This document shows positions 56,732-64,000 of a stretch of DNA of 64,000 bases, in pieces; positions within the stretch are counted from its first letter, which is position 1; every line of letters begins with the position of its first letter. The notes beneath the pieces are model-generated. The model was given only the letters and a program-made list of their open reading frames with translations, was not told where the DNA came from and did not search any database. Made by a program: the position numbers and the translations under genes. Source of the stretch: CBDFKB01 sp965248715 (lineage in GTDB: Bacteria > Pseudomonadota > Alphaproteobacteria > Rhizobiales > Rhizobiaceae); contig CBDFKB010000007.1 of NCBI GenBank assembly GCA_965248715.1, positions 186,001-250,000 on the forward strand, written 5' to 3'.

Positions 56732-56815
56732 GAAATATGGCTGCACAATCTTGAGGTTGCCAGGAATGTTGGTTTTGCTCCGCATCAAGTGAGTCAAAAC
56801 CAAGTTCCTTTGGTA
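56732..56815. repeat. Fragment of the TACCAA-ended element (second copy)
   Basis: On the minus strand it starts TACCAAAGGAACTTGGTTTT, similar to the left end at 53931, and continues TTGACTCACTTGATG then GCAAAACC, again similar. It interrupts an IS3 OrfA after MYAEL and is itself cut at 56731 by the IS5 copy. Confidence 0.65.
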
Positions 56816-56986
56816 TGAGTTCCGCATACATCCGTTTCAGCCGTTTATTCTCGTCATCAATACTCTTCATCTGCGAAACCATGGATGCATCCATACCGCC
56901 GAACTTCGCTCGCCATTTGTAAAAACTGGCACCGCTCATGCCATGCTCGCGGCAAAGTTCAGGAATAGGCACACCGTTCTCTGCCT

Positions 56987-58370
56987 GTAATTACTCACCC
57001 CCACGTTGCCGTCATTTGGAGTTCGGTTTCAGGCCAGCGTTGATAGGATTGTATGGAATGGGGGATGTCCGCTCAGCTTCGAGGTGTCAACGACTGTTCG
57101 TACTGCACAATCGCCCTTTGCTGCCCACATGGAACGGAAGCCGTTGGTTACTTTGCGTTGGATGACTGCAGGTCGCAGACCTCTTTCGCATCCGTTGTTT
57201 GTCACGTCGATTTCACCGGGATAGTCGAGAAACGTCAGTAACCGTGGGCTGGCCCAATTTACGCCATTTGGCCATTTTTCTGCTGATTGTATGGGCAATT
57301 TCACAGCTTGGGGTATCGGCGAGAATATCCGCCAGAGTGTTTTCCAATCGCCGCTTCTTGGTTTTCACCGTGCTGGCCGCGAAGCCTTGCAGGAAACGGG
57401 CCAATACAAACACCTTGTCCAGCCACAGTTTCAGCCGTACCGGCACCATGTCGTCGCTGGCCTCCACCGCGTAAGCAATATCCCGCGCCAGATGGGCAAG
57501 GCAGGTCTGATGGAATTGGCCATGGCCCTGCTGGGCCGAATATCCATCCGATAACCAAAGTTTAGGTTGATGGTCGCCCATCACATCGCGCACCACTTGC
57601 GCCGCGCGGCTCAGTTGAGCTTCGTGCACAATCGCCGTTCCGCTCATGAATATCCAGTGATAACCGTTCAAGCCTTCGATGCGTATCCCTGTTTCATCGG
57701 ATGCCACGGCTTCGGCTTGGCGCAGGTCTTTGATGATATCCTTCTTGCGGGTTGCAAACGGCACATGAGAGCGCTTCAACATGTTAGCCAGTGCGCCTTG
57801 GCTGACTTTGGCGCCAAATAAGTCGGCCAGCATCCCTTCCAACCGGGTAAAGGATACTGCGTGATACGTCTTTAGATAAAGCACCAATCCATGCAGCCGG
57901 GGACCGAACGGCGAACCATGGGCTGAAGCTGGAACAGGACCTTTCACCGATGTTGAACAGTGCGGGCAGTTTACACAAATCCGACGGTGACGGGTGATAT
58001 GAGGAGCAATCGGTGGAACTTCAATCGCATCATATTCACCAATAATATCCCCTGGCAAATCGCTATCAAGAGAACCGTCGCAGTATGGGCAGACCTTTGC
58101 TCGGTGGTCGAAAACTTCATCCGGGTTCTCATGCAAAGAACGGAAATGGCCCTTGTGACCGGGCTTCGCGCCGCCTGGTTTGGAATGCTCACGACGCGCC
58201 TTCTTATCCGTTGAAGGTGGCTTGGACGACGTGCGGGACGTCTTGACCGGCTGTTGCAACCGCAAAACCATATCCACAAGCGCATGCTTACTTAGCTTTT
58301 CCAAATCACTGCGTTCCATACCCACATGGATTCAGAACTTAGCCAAGTTGGCAAGGGGGTGAGTAATTAC
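56987..58370 (-). mobile_element. IS66-family element with 8-bp target duplication
   Basis: Terminal inverted repeats GTAATTACTCACCCCC and GGGGGTGAGTAATTAC, with the duplication CTCTGCCT at 56979-56986 and 58371-58378. The 8-bp duplication is typical for IS66. Length 1384 bp: only the transposase gene, no TnpA/TnpB. Confidence 0.93.
57029..58325 (-). pseudogene. IS66-family transposase, one frameshift
   Basis: The main frame (58325-57213) starts MGMERSDLEKLSKHALVDMV and includes a zinc-finger-like block CPYCDGSLD and CVNCPHCS, the DDE region (VASDETGIRIEGLNGYHWIF, LWLSDGYSAQQ), and ends at VTDVSRLSR. Near 57245 the homology moves to another frame: LLTFLDYPGEIDVTNNGCER, GLRPAVIQRKVTNGFRS. A single frameshift separates the third acidic residue region from the rest. 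Confidence 0.88.
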
Positions 58371-58466
58371 CTCTGCCTGAGCCAATATTCCCATAATCTG
58401 CGCGTCGCTAAATCGGGACTTCTTCATCAGAATCTCCTCATCCTTTCTGGCAAGAAAATTCTACTC

Positions 58467-59978
58467 TTAAACCCTGCTATTTTTCGCGGGGATTTCCAAT
58501 CCATCCTTAAAATCAACCCGCGACTTAATTTTGTTACGTGATTTCATCAGATTTATCGAGAGCAACACCGCCATCGTAAACAGAATTGCTGATAGATCAG
58601 CTTTTTTGTGGAACGATATACCTGTGAGGTTTTGCACATAAAGATACGGGAAATACGCCAGCACCGGCAATGGCATCAACCAATTACCGCGTCGATACGT
58701 TAATGATAGCGCAAGTAGATAAAATAGGACCAAACTCAAAGCAGCAAACGAGATTAAAGCAAATAGACCACCTCGAATAGCCACGTCCAAATAGTGGCTG
58801 TGGACAGCATTAAAATATGCAGTTCTGCAAGGATTCACGTTTTTTGTTTCTGCAAGTATAGTTTTCTTATCATAAGCACCGTACCCAAAATACGGGTGAA
58901 TGCTCCATATTTTGAATGCATCTTGATATATTAAATATCTGTACGAGGTGGGTAAATTAGCATCATCTCTTTTCCCCGACATATCTACCAGCCGATATCT
59001 GCATTCTTTCGCAATTGCTGCTGCTACCGAAATTTCTTTGGGTGTATGTGAATATATATCCAGTACAATTTCCTTTAAATCCGCTATTTGCGCCAGCTCA
59101 TTGGCTCTGATTTCATTGTTGTTACCATAGGATTGTATGATAAATTCAATCTGGACAGCGGTCTCTGTCAACCTTTTTGTCAGTCGGTCAGGAACAAAAA
59201 ATGCAGCGATTGATACCGCACCAATCAAAACAACAATTGATGGCACTGACAAATGACGAATCGAGATGCAAAACAAAATCAAAAATGAGCATGAAACTCC
59301 GAGGAATGCAGCCCTGCTGTTAGCGCCAAAAAAGTGGAAAGTGATAAAAGCAATTATTGCTAACGCGGCAGCGGCAAGTAGTTTGTTTTCCAAAAGATAA
59401 GTTCTTAGAACAACAATCGCCCATGCAACAACTACCAAATGCGCGACCAATACATCGTCGGCATAGTTTGGATTTAAGTCTAAGAATGCGACGTTACGGT
59501 CCTTATATTGAAAGTAGTCGATAAACGGGACATCAAACAAAGCTGTAAAAAGCAATAACTTTGCTGGAACCGCGCAAATTGCCATGACTAGTAGACACTT
59601 CGCGAAATTTGCGATGTCGATGTTGTAATATCGCGCCTGGAAACGAACTGCGTCAACCACCATAAACGCTAGCCCGAACCACCCGACGCTTTTTAAAGTC
59701 TCAGACGCAGTACCTTCTCCTGAAAGGATTACATCCCAATGAATGATCAGGAGAAGCAGCGTTGCACAAATAGATAAAACTAATCCTGTAATACAAACCT
59801 GAACAACCCAATCTATTTTTCTATGCTTGGCTATTGTTAAGAATTGAATATACGCAAGTCCGATTAAAATTCCCGTGTATTCGCCGCTAAAAATCGGCGA
59901 GGTGCAAATCAAGCCATAGATAACATTGAACAAAATTTGCGGAGTGTTATCTCGTTGGAAATTTGCTTGTAAAAGCAT
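58467..59978 (-). CDS. O-antigen ligase/polymerase-like membrane protein
   Basis: A 503-residue integral membrane protein with about eleven hydrophobic helices and one large periplasmic loop (about 255-385), the layout of WaaL/Wzy proteins. The segment HPYFGYGAYDKK followed by HSHYLDVAIRGGLFALISF is the recognisable O-antigen ligase motif region. It would join or polymerise surface glycans in the periplasm. The DNA is visibly AT-richer than the surroundings, and lies next to IS debris, suggesting transfer. Start ATG 59978. Confidence 0.82.
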   Translation of the reverse strand: MLLQANFQRDNTPQILFNVIYGLICTSPIFSGEYTGILIGLAYIQFLTIAKHRKIDWVVQVCITGLVLSICATLLLLIIHWDVILSGEGTASETLKSVGWFGLAFMVVDAVRFQARYYNIDIANFAKCLLVMAICAVPAKLLLFTALFDVPFIDYFQYKDRNVAFLDLNPNYADDVLVAHLVVVAWAIVVLRTYLLENKLLAAAALAIIAFITFHFFGANSRAAFLGVSCSFLILFCISIRHLSVPSIVVLIGAVSIAAFFVPDRLTKRLTETAVQIEFIIQSYGNNNEIRANELAQIADLKEIVLDIYSHTPKEISVAAAIAKECRYRLVDMSGKRDDANLPTSYRYLIYQDAFKIWSIHPYFGYGAYDKKTILAETKNVNPCRTAYFNAVHSHYLDVAIRGGLFALISFAALSLVLFYLLALSLTYRRGNWLMPLPVLAYFPYLYVQNLTGISFHKKADLSAILFTMAVLLSINLMKSRNKIKSRVDFKDGLEIPAKNSRV

Positions 59979-60096
59979 TTATATGCTCGATTTAAGATGG
60001 TGCTGTTACATCAGTCTTGGTACAATACGTGGTGTTTTTATTCCAAAATATACAAAGCAGAAACCTAGATCTATCGTTTTAATACGCAGCCATGCT

Positions 60097-60990
60097 TCAG
60101 AAAGGAATTACTTGCAGTAGTTTTTCTTGCATTTCTTCAAGGTTTGGTGGCGGATTGGACTGCGACAGAGAAATTAGTTCATCGCCCCCGATTTTTTTTG
60201 AAAGTGAAATTGGGGGTCGATCAAATTCTTCATTTATTGATGAAAAATAGTCTGCGAACTTCGTGCCGTCGCCCTTCAAATTATCACCAAAATTCACATG
60301 GCTGCAACTGACACCATAGGCATGTGATATTATTATCCCGTGTAGTGAACTCGATAAAGTACCTTCGCACTGGCAAATTTGGGAGATCACCTGAGGTAGT
60401 GGGTTCGTGATGTCAATCACCGTAATGTCGGGTCTCTTTCCATAAATCCTAAGTGCTTCGTTATAATTCACGAAATGCGGTATGATTCCAACCTTAAAAT
60501 TTGTGCCTTGCTCTCTTGGCCTATAAAACTTTGGCAGCAATATCCCCGGGTCGCCCAATATTTCCGGTACTTCAAAACCTAAAGTCTTGCATCTATCTCG
60601 AGTGTAATGGCCTCGAACTGCTAAGATTTGTTTTGGTCTAGCAAATTCTGAGTCTCGCGAAATAAGACCACTGCCCCAAACAACAGCCACATCTGGCACA
60701 GTAATATGATGTAGAATGCTTCCGACGCCAAAGATAATATTAGTCGGAGGTTTTACGTGCCTGCATTTTGCAAATCTTGGCACTGTTCGATATTTTTGGA
60801 AAAAGATAAATGGTGTTATCCAGTCGCCAGAGTTTTCAAAAGATTCACACCAAGACCAAAACATTATATCGTCTGATATGACGCCAGCTTTTATTGCTAA
60901 ACGCCCAAAAAATCCCATCTTTATGTTTACTAATTCTGAAAGGTTTGGATTTTCATCGTATGTTGGCAGATCCGCATTTTTTGCCATCAT
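60097..60990 (-). CDS. Polysaccharide pyruvyl transferase family protein
   Basis: A 297-residue protein, AT-rich like its neighbour. The pattern GVGSILHHI, VVWGSGLI and LAVRGHYTRDRCKTLG (about 95-140), then GILLPKFYRP, VGIIPHFVNY and SSLHGIIISHAYGV, is that of PF04230. Members add pyruvate ketals to surface polysaccharides. The start ATG overlaps the stop of a short upstream frame (ATGA). Confidence 0.82.
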   Translation of the reverse strand: MMAKNADLPTYDENPNLSELVNIKMGFFGRLAIKAGVISDDIMFWSWCESFENSGDWITPFIFFQKYRTVPRFAKCRHVKPPTNIIFGVGSILHHITVPDVAVVWGSGLISRDSEFARPKQILAVRGHYTRDRCKTLGFEVPEILGDPGILLPKFYRPREQGTNFKVGIIPHFVNYNEALRIYGKRPDITVIDITNPLPQVISQICQCEGTLSSSLHGIIISHAYGVSCSHVNFGDNLKGDGTKFADYFSSINEEFDRPPISLSKKIGGDELISLSQSNPPPNLEEMQEKLLQVIPF

Positions 60991-61091
60991 TTATCAACCA
61001 AATCATCTTCTCGGGATCCACCTTGGCCTGCCTTACTTAAGTGGTCCAACTGTTTTGTTAGAGCCAGCAGGTCTTGTTTATCAGCGTTCAT
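60987..61091 (-). CDS. Short frame coupled to the pyruvyl transferase gene
   Basis: A 34-codon frame (MNADKQDLLALTKQLDHLSK, ending DDLVDK) with GGAGAGG upstream, ending in TGA overlapping the next ATG. The ribosome site lies in the loop of a hairpin with stem GCTGCCT / AGGCAGC (61091-61117), so it could be a translational switch. It may instead be the tail of a lost gene truncated by the nearby inverted-repeat element. Confidence 0.35.
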   Translation of the reverse strand: MNADKQDLLALTKQLDHLSKAGQGGSREDDLVDK

Positions 61092-61242
61092 GCTGCCTCT
61101 CCATAGTAAGGCAGCATGTGCGATGCTGGCAAAATGGTTTCTGGTGTTGGCGGTTTGTAGCCCAAATGTCCTTCCCCCTACTAATGGCCACTTTTTGCTG
61201 GAATTTTCCGGTTGCGTTATTGCACTGAGCGCCAGAGCGGGC

Positions 61243-61358
61243 AATTACGGTGACAGTAACCGAAATTAGTGGCTGTGTGATGTCTTTGGCCCGCACTTTT
61301 TGGAAGCATGCCCGCAAGCCTGTTCAACGCAATAATTTCGGTTACTGTCACCGTAATT
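61243..61358. repeat. 116-bp element with 26-bp perfect inverted ends
   Basis: Left end starts AATTACGGTGACAGTAACCG; the right end is its exact inverse. Ends of this type (ATTACGGTGACAGT) often accompany IS200/RAYT-like transposases in other genomes; no transposase is present here. Confidence 0.75.
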
Positions 61359-61437
61359 CGGAACCGGCTTCAAGCTTGCATTAGAATGTTAGCAGATTCG
61401 TAGTCTCGCCAAATTTCACAATGAAATCAAAGAAAAA

Positions 61438-61671
61438 TGGCGGAGTTAGAGGGAGAAATTTCGAACTCAGACATAGCGACCGAAGAGGTCGCCGGCCGGC
61501 CAGGCCGCCCTCGTGGAGGCAGTGAGCGTAGCGAATTTGCCGTGAACGAAAAATTGGCGGAGTTAGAGGGAGAAACTTCGAACTCAGACATAGCGACCGA
61601 AGAGGTCGCCGGCCGACCAGGCCGCCCTCGTGGAGGCAGTGAGCGTAGCGAATTTGCCGTGAACGAAAAAT
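61438..61671 (-). repeat. Two tandem 117-bp tRNA-3'-linked elements
   Basis: Units 61438-61554 and 61555-61671 lie directly behind the CCA of tRNA-Ser. Each carries a TTTTTCGTTCACGGCAAATT start, GGCCGGCC part and CGACC/GGTCG hairpin, and ends TCTAACTCCGCCA, repeating the acceptor end of tRNA-Ser. The units differ from each other at only two or three positions and clearly match the tRNA-Arg copy. Confidence 0.92.
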
Positions 61672-61761
61672 TGGCGGAGAGACAGGGATTCGAACCCTGG
61701 AGACGGTTCCCCGCCTACACACTTTCCAGGCGTGCGCCTTCGACCACTCGGCCACCTCTCC
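61672..61761 (-). tRNA. tRNA-Ser (anticodon GGA)
   Basis: A 90-nt class-II cloverleaf with a long variable arm and encoded CCA; acceptor GGAGAGG / TCTCTCC, anticodon loop CTGGAAA, T-loop GGTTCGAATCC. A frame reading QGFEPWRR across it is an artefact. Confidence 0.97.
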
Positions 61762-62011
61762 GCATTGCTCGCCAAATGTCTGCTCCACAACCTATATTTT
61801 CGCTGGATATCAACCGAAATTGCAAGGTGTGTTAATCTCTTGGCAAGAGCCGCGCACATCTATCGCGACCGTATGCGCGATGCAAGTAGATGGCGGATGC
61901 ATCCTCGGCAAAAATGATAATTAGCTCATCATCTTGTTGCCGAACCCGGCTGCTCTTATCTATAATCAAGGTACAGATCGTTGCCAAAGCGGCAAGCGGA
62001 ACAGCTGAACG

Positions 62012-62335
62012 ATGATTAGATTGATGTTTAGGATGCTGGCGCTGGTATTTTTGGTGCTGGCGCTAGTGTTATTGGTAATCGATATCACCAAGTCGATCGC
62101 GGATTCCGCGATTGTGCTGACCCCACTCGGCGCAGTTTGGTTCGAATGGAGTGCATCCACCCTCAATTTGGCCCAGGCGGCAATACAACGATATGTTCAC
62201 CCGTTCCTGTGGGACCCGGTTATCGCCAATTTGTTGCTGGCGCCGGGTTGGTTGATATTTGGCATACTGGCGTTGTTGTGTTCAATGGCGAGCCGGCGCC
62301 GAAAGGCGGATTGGAAACAACGCTTCGGCACCTAG
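62012..62335 (+). CDS. Small membrane protein, function unknown
   Basis: A 107-residue protein with two hydrophobic helices (about 6-26 and 74-92) and a basic C-terminus (SRRRKADWKQRFG). Similar short proteins are found in Hyphomicrobiales with an uninformative PetM-like label; I assign no function. Its stop TAG (62333-62335) is the first three bases of a 103-bp family repeat. The stretch 61762-62011 upstream has no feature I can support. Confidence 0.65.
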   Translation: MIRLMFRMLALVFLVLALVLLVIDITKSIADSAIVLTPLGAVWFEWSASTLNLAQAAIQRYVHPFLWDPVIANLLLAPGWLIFGILALLCSMASRRRKADWKQRFGT

Positions 62336-62557
62336 CGCTTGTCACGAAGCGTTGGAATAGCTTCGTCGCGCTATCGCTTCCTGGGAGCAATTTTTCGTTT
62401 TTGCGTTCCTCAAATATTTCAACATATTATCGGTACTCAAAACTTCAAAATCACACCCAGCCCAACAAAATCGAGGGTTTTTATAGGTGCTCATCTCTTT
62501 GTTTATGCCTGTCATTTTTCCCAAAACCGGTACCCACTTTTGGGTGACACGCTCTAG
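62333..62557. repeat. 103-bp family repeat (type A) split by a 146-bp-family element
   Basis: The body TAGCGCTTGTCACGAAGCGT to CGCTATCGCTT (62333-62380) and the arm TCTCTTTGTTTATGCCTGTC to GGGTGACACGCTCTAGAG (62494-62557) belong to one type-A unit in reverse orientation. The unit is separated by the inserted element at 62381-62493. Confidence 0.85.
62381..62493. repeat. 146-bp inverted-repeat element, copy 3 (truncated, reversed)
   Basis: Reads GAGCAATTTTTCGTTTTTGC, ATATTATCGGTACTCAAAAC and ends GGGTTTTTATAGGTGCTCA; it is the reverse complement of copies 1 and 2. About 30 bp of one end are missing. It lies inside a 103-bp family repeat. Confidence 0.85.
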
Positions 62558-62660
62558 AGCTCTTTTCGCGATTTGTGAATCGCAAATAGTGCTCTATCTA
62601 TTTGTTTTGTCGCACAATTTTTCTGAAAACCGATCACCACTTTTCAAATTGTGCTCTAAA
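62558..62660. repeat. Palindromic dispersed repeat (copy 2)
   Basis: AGAGCTCTTTTCGCGATTTG, AATCGCAAATAGTGCTCTAT and TTTTCAAATTGTGCTCTAAA match the element behind phoU (22509-22617) over its whole length with few changes. TA on both sides. Confidence 0.85.
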
Positions 62661-62711
62661 TGGTTTGCGTGCGGACAACTCCACCTAGCAGCGGTCGATA
62701 TTCCGTAAGCA

Positions 62712-62792
62712 TCCGGCCAAAAAGGCAATGTCTTGGTTTTCGAGGCTGCTTTATCTGCCGTCCAATTCGCCGGATTTCAACCCGCACCACTT
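62712..62792 (+). pseudogene. IS630-type transposase C-terminal remnant
   Basis: A short stretch reads SRLLYLPSNSPDFNPHHF before a stop. This resembles the LPPYSPDFNPIE motif of IS630 transposases with the final acidic residue lost. About 27 codons only; no other part is present. Confidence 0.5.
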
Positions 62793-62862
62793 CTAAAAGT
62801 GTTGCCCATTTGACCGCTACAAAATGTCTCCCATGTCTGGGGTCATTCACAGCAGATGTTGC

Positions 62863-63345
62863 CTATTCGGCGGTCATCGAGTGCGGTTGTTGGCGGTTAG
62901 GCGCCACTACCTCGAAGAGCGCATCACGCCGCCCCTCCTTGGCAAATATTAGGGTCACCTGGTGGCTTTCGCCGTCGACCAAGGGTTTGGTTAGCCCCAT
63001 AAACATCAGGTGCAGACCGCCAGGCTTAAATACCGCAAAATCACCGCTTGCAATGTGGACGCCATCGGTGACCGGGCGCATTCTCATCACCCCTTCGACC
63101 ATTGTCATCGAATGGATTTGGCTCTTGGCGGCAAATCCAACCTCTATGCCAATCAGCTTGTCGGCGCTGGCCGAACTATTGTGGATTTCCAGATATCCGC
63201 CAGCCACAGGCGCGCCGGGAACGGTCGCTTCCAAATAAGGATTGACCAGAGTTATGTCAGCGCTAACCGCAGGCCCGATGGCAAACCCGGTTGCGAGTAC
63301 GGCAAGAACCGCTGCGGTAATTATGGAAATCAAATTCTTGCCCAT
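62863..63345 (-). CDS. PCu(A)C copper chaperone
   Basis: A 160-residue periplasmic protein. ATG 63345 (MGKNLISIITAAVLAVLATG) gives a signal peptide; an ATG five codons earlier is possible. The copper site H(M)X10MX21HXM is visible in QIHSMTMVEGVMRMRPV and PGGLHLMFMGL. PCu(A)C proteins deliver Cu(I) to cytochrome oxidase or other cuproenzymes. Near the narI end, possibly part of a respiratory neighbourhood. Confidence 0.88.
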   Translation of the reverse strand: MGKNLISIITAAVLAVLATGFAIGPAVSADITLVNPYLEATVPGAPVAGGYLEIHNSSASADKLIGIEVGFAAKSQIHSMTMVEGVMRMRPVTDGVHIASGDFAVFKPGGLHLMFMGLTKPLVDGESHQVTLIFAKEGRRDALFEVVAPNRQQPHSMTAE

Positions 63346-63542
63346 CATATCTCCAAACAAAAGGGACAGGCTCGCCCTTACGGCAAAGCAATATCGCAGT
63401 GGCGATGGATAGCGGGTTTCCAGCGCAAAACAATGCCCGTGCTGGATGTTTTCAAATGATCCGAATTGGCGCCATCACCTGGGTCGCGAAATATTGCGCC
63501 CAGTATCAAGTGCGGCCAATTACAGTTGATGCCGTTCTTTGG

Positions 63543-63998
63543 CTATTCCGCCGGCTGACGGCGGTTTTGCGGCCGGCGCCGATTGCGTTCACGCACGACT
63601 TGATAGCCCGGCCGCCAGATATAGCCAACCGGCACACTCAGCATATGCACCAAGCGGGTGAACGGGAACACCAGCAAGATCGTCAGCCCGAGGAACAGAT
63701 GCGCCTTGAAGATCGGTGACGCCCCCAGCACATAGTTCGCGGCATCGGCGTTGAAGGTGAATATGCCTTGCGCCCAGTTCATGAAGCGCACCATTTCCGC
63801 ACCGTCCAAATGCTGCATGGAAATCGGAATGGTCATCAGGCCGAGCATCAATTGCAGCCACAACAAAATGATGATGAACGTGTCAGAGGCGACCGAGGCA
63901 GCGCGCACCCTGACGTCAAACAACCGCCGGTGCACCAACAACGTCGCGCCGACCAGGGCCATGATCCCGGCGATGCCGCCGGCTACAATCGCCAAAAT
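63543..63998 (-). CDS. narI: Respiratory nitrate reductase gamma subunit (5' part beyond window)
   Basis: The C-terminal 150 or so residues of NarI, a heme-b membrane subunit that passes quinol electrons to NarGH. Visible are the helices IAGIMALVGATLLVHRRLFD and ASDTFIIILLWLQLMLGLMT, the segment IFKAHLFLGLTILLVFPFTR, and RLVHMLSVPVGYIWRPGYQV, including the histidines of the heme region. The start lies outside. Indicates capacity for nitrate respiration. Confidence 0.9.
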   Translation of the reverse strand: MLAIVAGGIAGIMALVGATLLVHRRLFDVRVRAASVASDTFIIILLWLQLMLGLMTIPISMQHLDGAEMVRFMNWAQGIFTFNADAANYVLGASPIFKAHLFLGLTILLVFPFTRLVHMLSVPVGYIWRPGYQVVRERNRRRPQNRRQPAE

Positions 63999-64000
63999 CT

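Larger units (their letters stand above)
56816..58427 (-). pseudogene. IS3-family OrfA split by an IS66-type element
   Basis: The 5' codons (58427-58371) read MKKSRFSDAQIMGILAQAE with a GAGGAG-like ribosome site; after the IS66 insertion the frame continues NGVPIPELCREHGMSGASFY, KWRAKFGGMDASMV and ENKRLKRMYAEL to 56816. This is the helix-turn-helix plus leucine-zipper OrfA of an IS3 (IS2/IS407) element. Its C-terminus and OrfB are gone. Confidence 0.88.

Noticed and set aside
61437..61835. 132-residue frame reading through the 117-bp units and tRNA-Ser
   Set aside because: 117 is a multiple of three, so repetition keeps the frame open; the QGFEPWRR portion is the usual artefact of tRNA-Ser genes, and the strand is opposite to the tRNA.

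Overview
This window reads as a chromosomal segment of an alphaproteobacterium, most likely Hyphomicrobiales (Rhizobiales-like). Support comes from a GcrA regulator followed by argD-argF-hslO, an apaG / metZ / dcd block with a SAM-II riboswitch, an rrn operon ordered 16S-tRNA-Ile-tRNA-Ala-23S-5S, PstA/PstC with alphaproteobacterial N-terminal extensions, and intervening sequences in the 23S gene. The genus cannot be settled from the sequence alone.

Layout. 1-2.8 kb: a partial LuxR-type response regulator divergent from a two-gene sodium:solute symporter. 2.8-3.2 kb: four tandem 103-bp repeats. 3.2-16.4 kb: housekeeping genes (pyrD, MATE exporter, histone-deacetylase-like amidohydrolase, RNase T2, Lhr-like helicase with PdeM nuclease, nitronate monooxygenase, PPK2). 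16.6-23.3 kb: pstSCAB-phoU-phoB, with PPK2 divergent beside it, so phosphate uptake, its regulator and a polyphosphate enzyme sit together. 23.5-27.7 kb: gcrA (-) and argD-argF-hslO (+), separated by a region with six GANTC methylation sites, a promoter and a terminator hairpin. 27.9-37.2 kb: RND efflux pair, trkH, apaG, metZ under a SAM-II riboswitch, and dcd. 37.3-40.4 kb: IS3 debris around a LicC/LicD-like pair. 40.6-47.7 kb: tRNA-Arg and an rrn operon on the minus strand. 47.9-52.7 kb: an M23 peptidase and clpB. 53-58.4 kb: a graveyard of nested, inactivated insertion sequences (IS4, IS5, IS3, IS66 types). 58.4-61.1 kb: an AT-rich polysaccharide segment. 61.4-64 kb: tRNA-Ser, a small membrane protein, a PCu(A)C copper chaperone and the end of narI.

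The most unusual content lies in non-coding DNA. First, a 117-bp element sits directly after the CCA end of tRNA-Arg and, twice in tandem, after tRNA-Ser; each copy ends in a second imitation of the 3' end of that particular tRNA. Second, the 23S gene carries a 327-bp intervening sequence in helix 45 that contains a 69-codon reading frame with a good ribosome binding site. Third, several TA-flanked miniature-element families start with TAG, and at five genes that TAG is the stop codon. Fourth, one IS4 transposase gene holds a small inverted-repeat element, itself holding an IS5 copy, and removing the element plus one TTA duplication restores the reading frame exactly.
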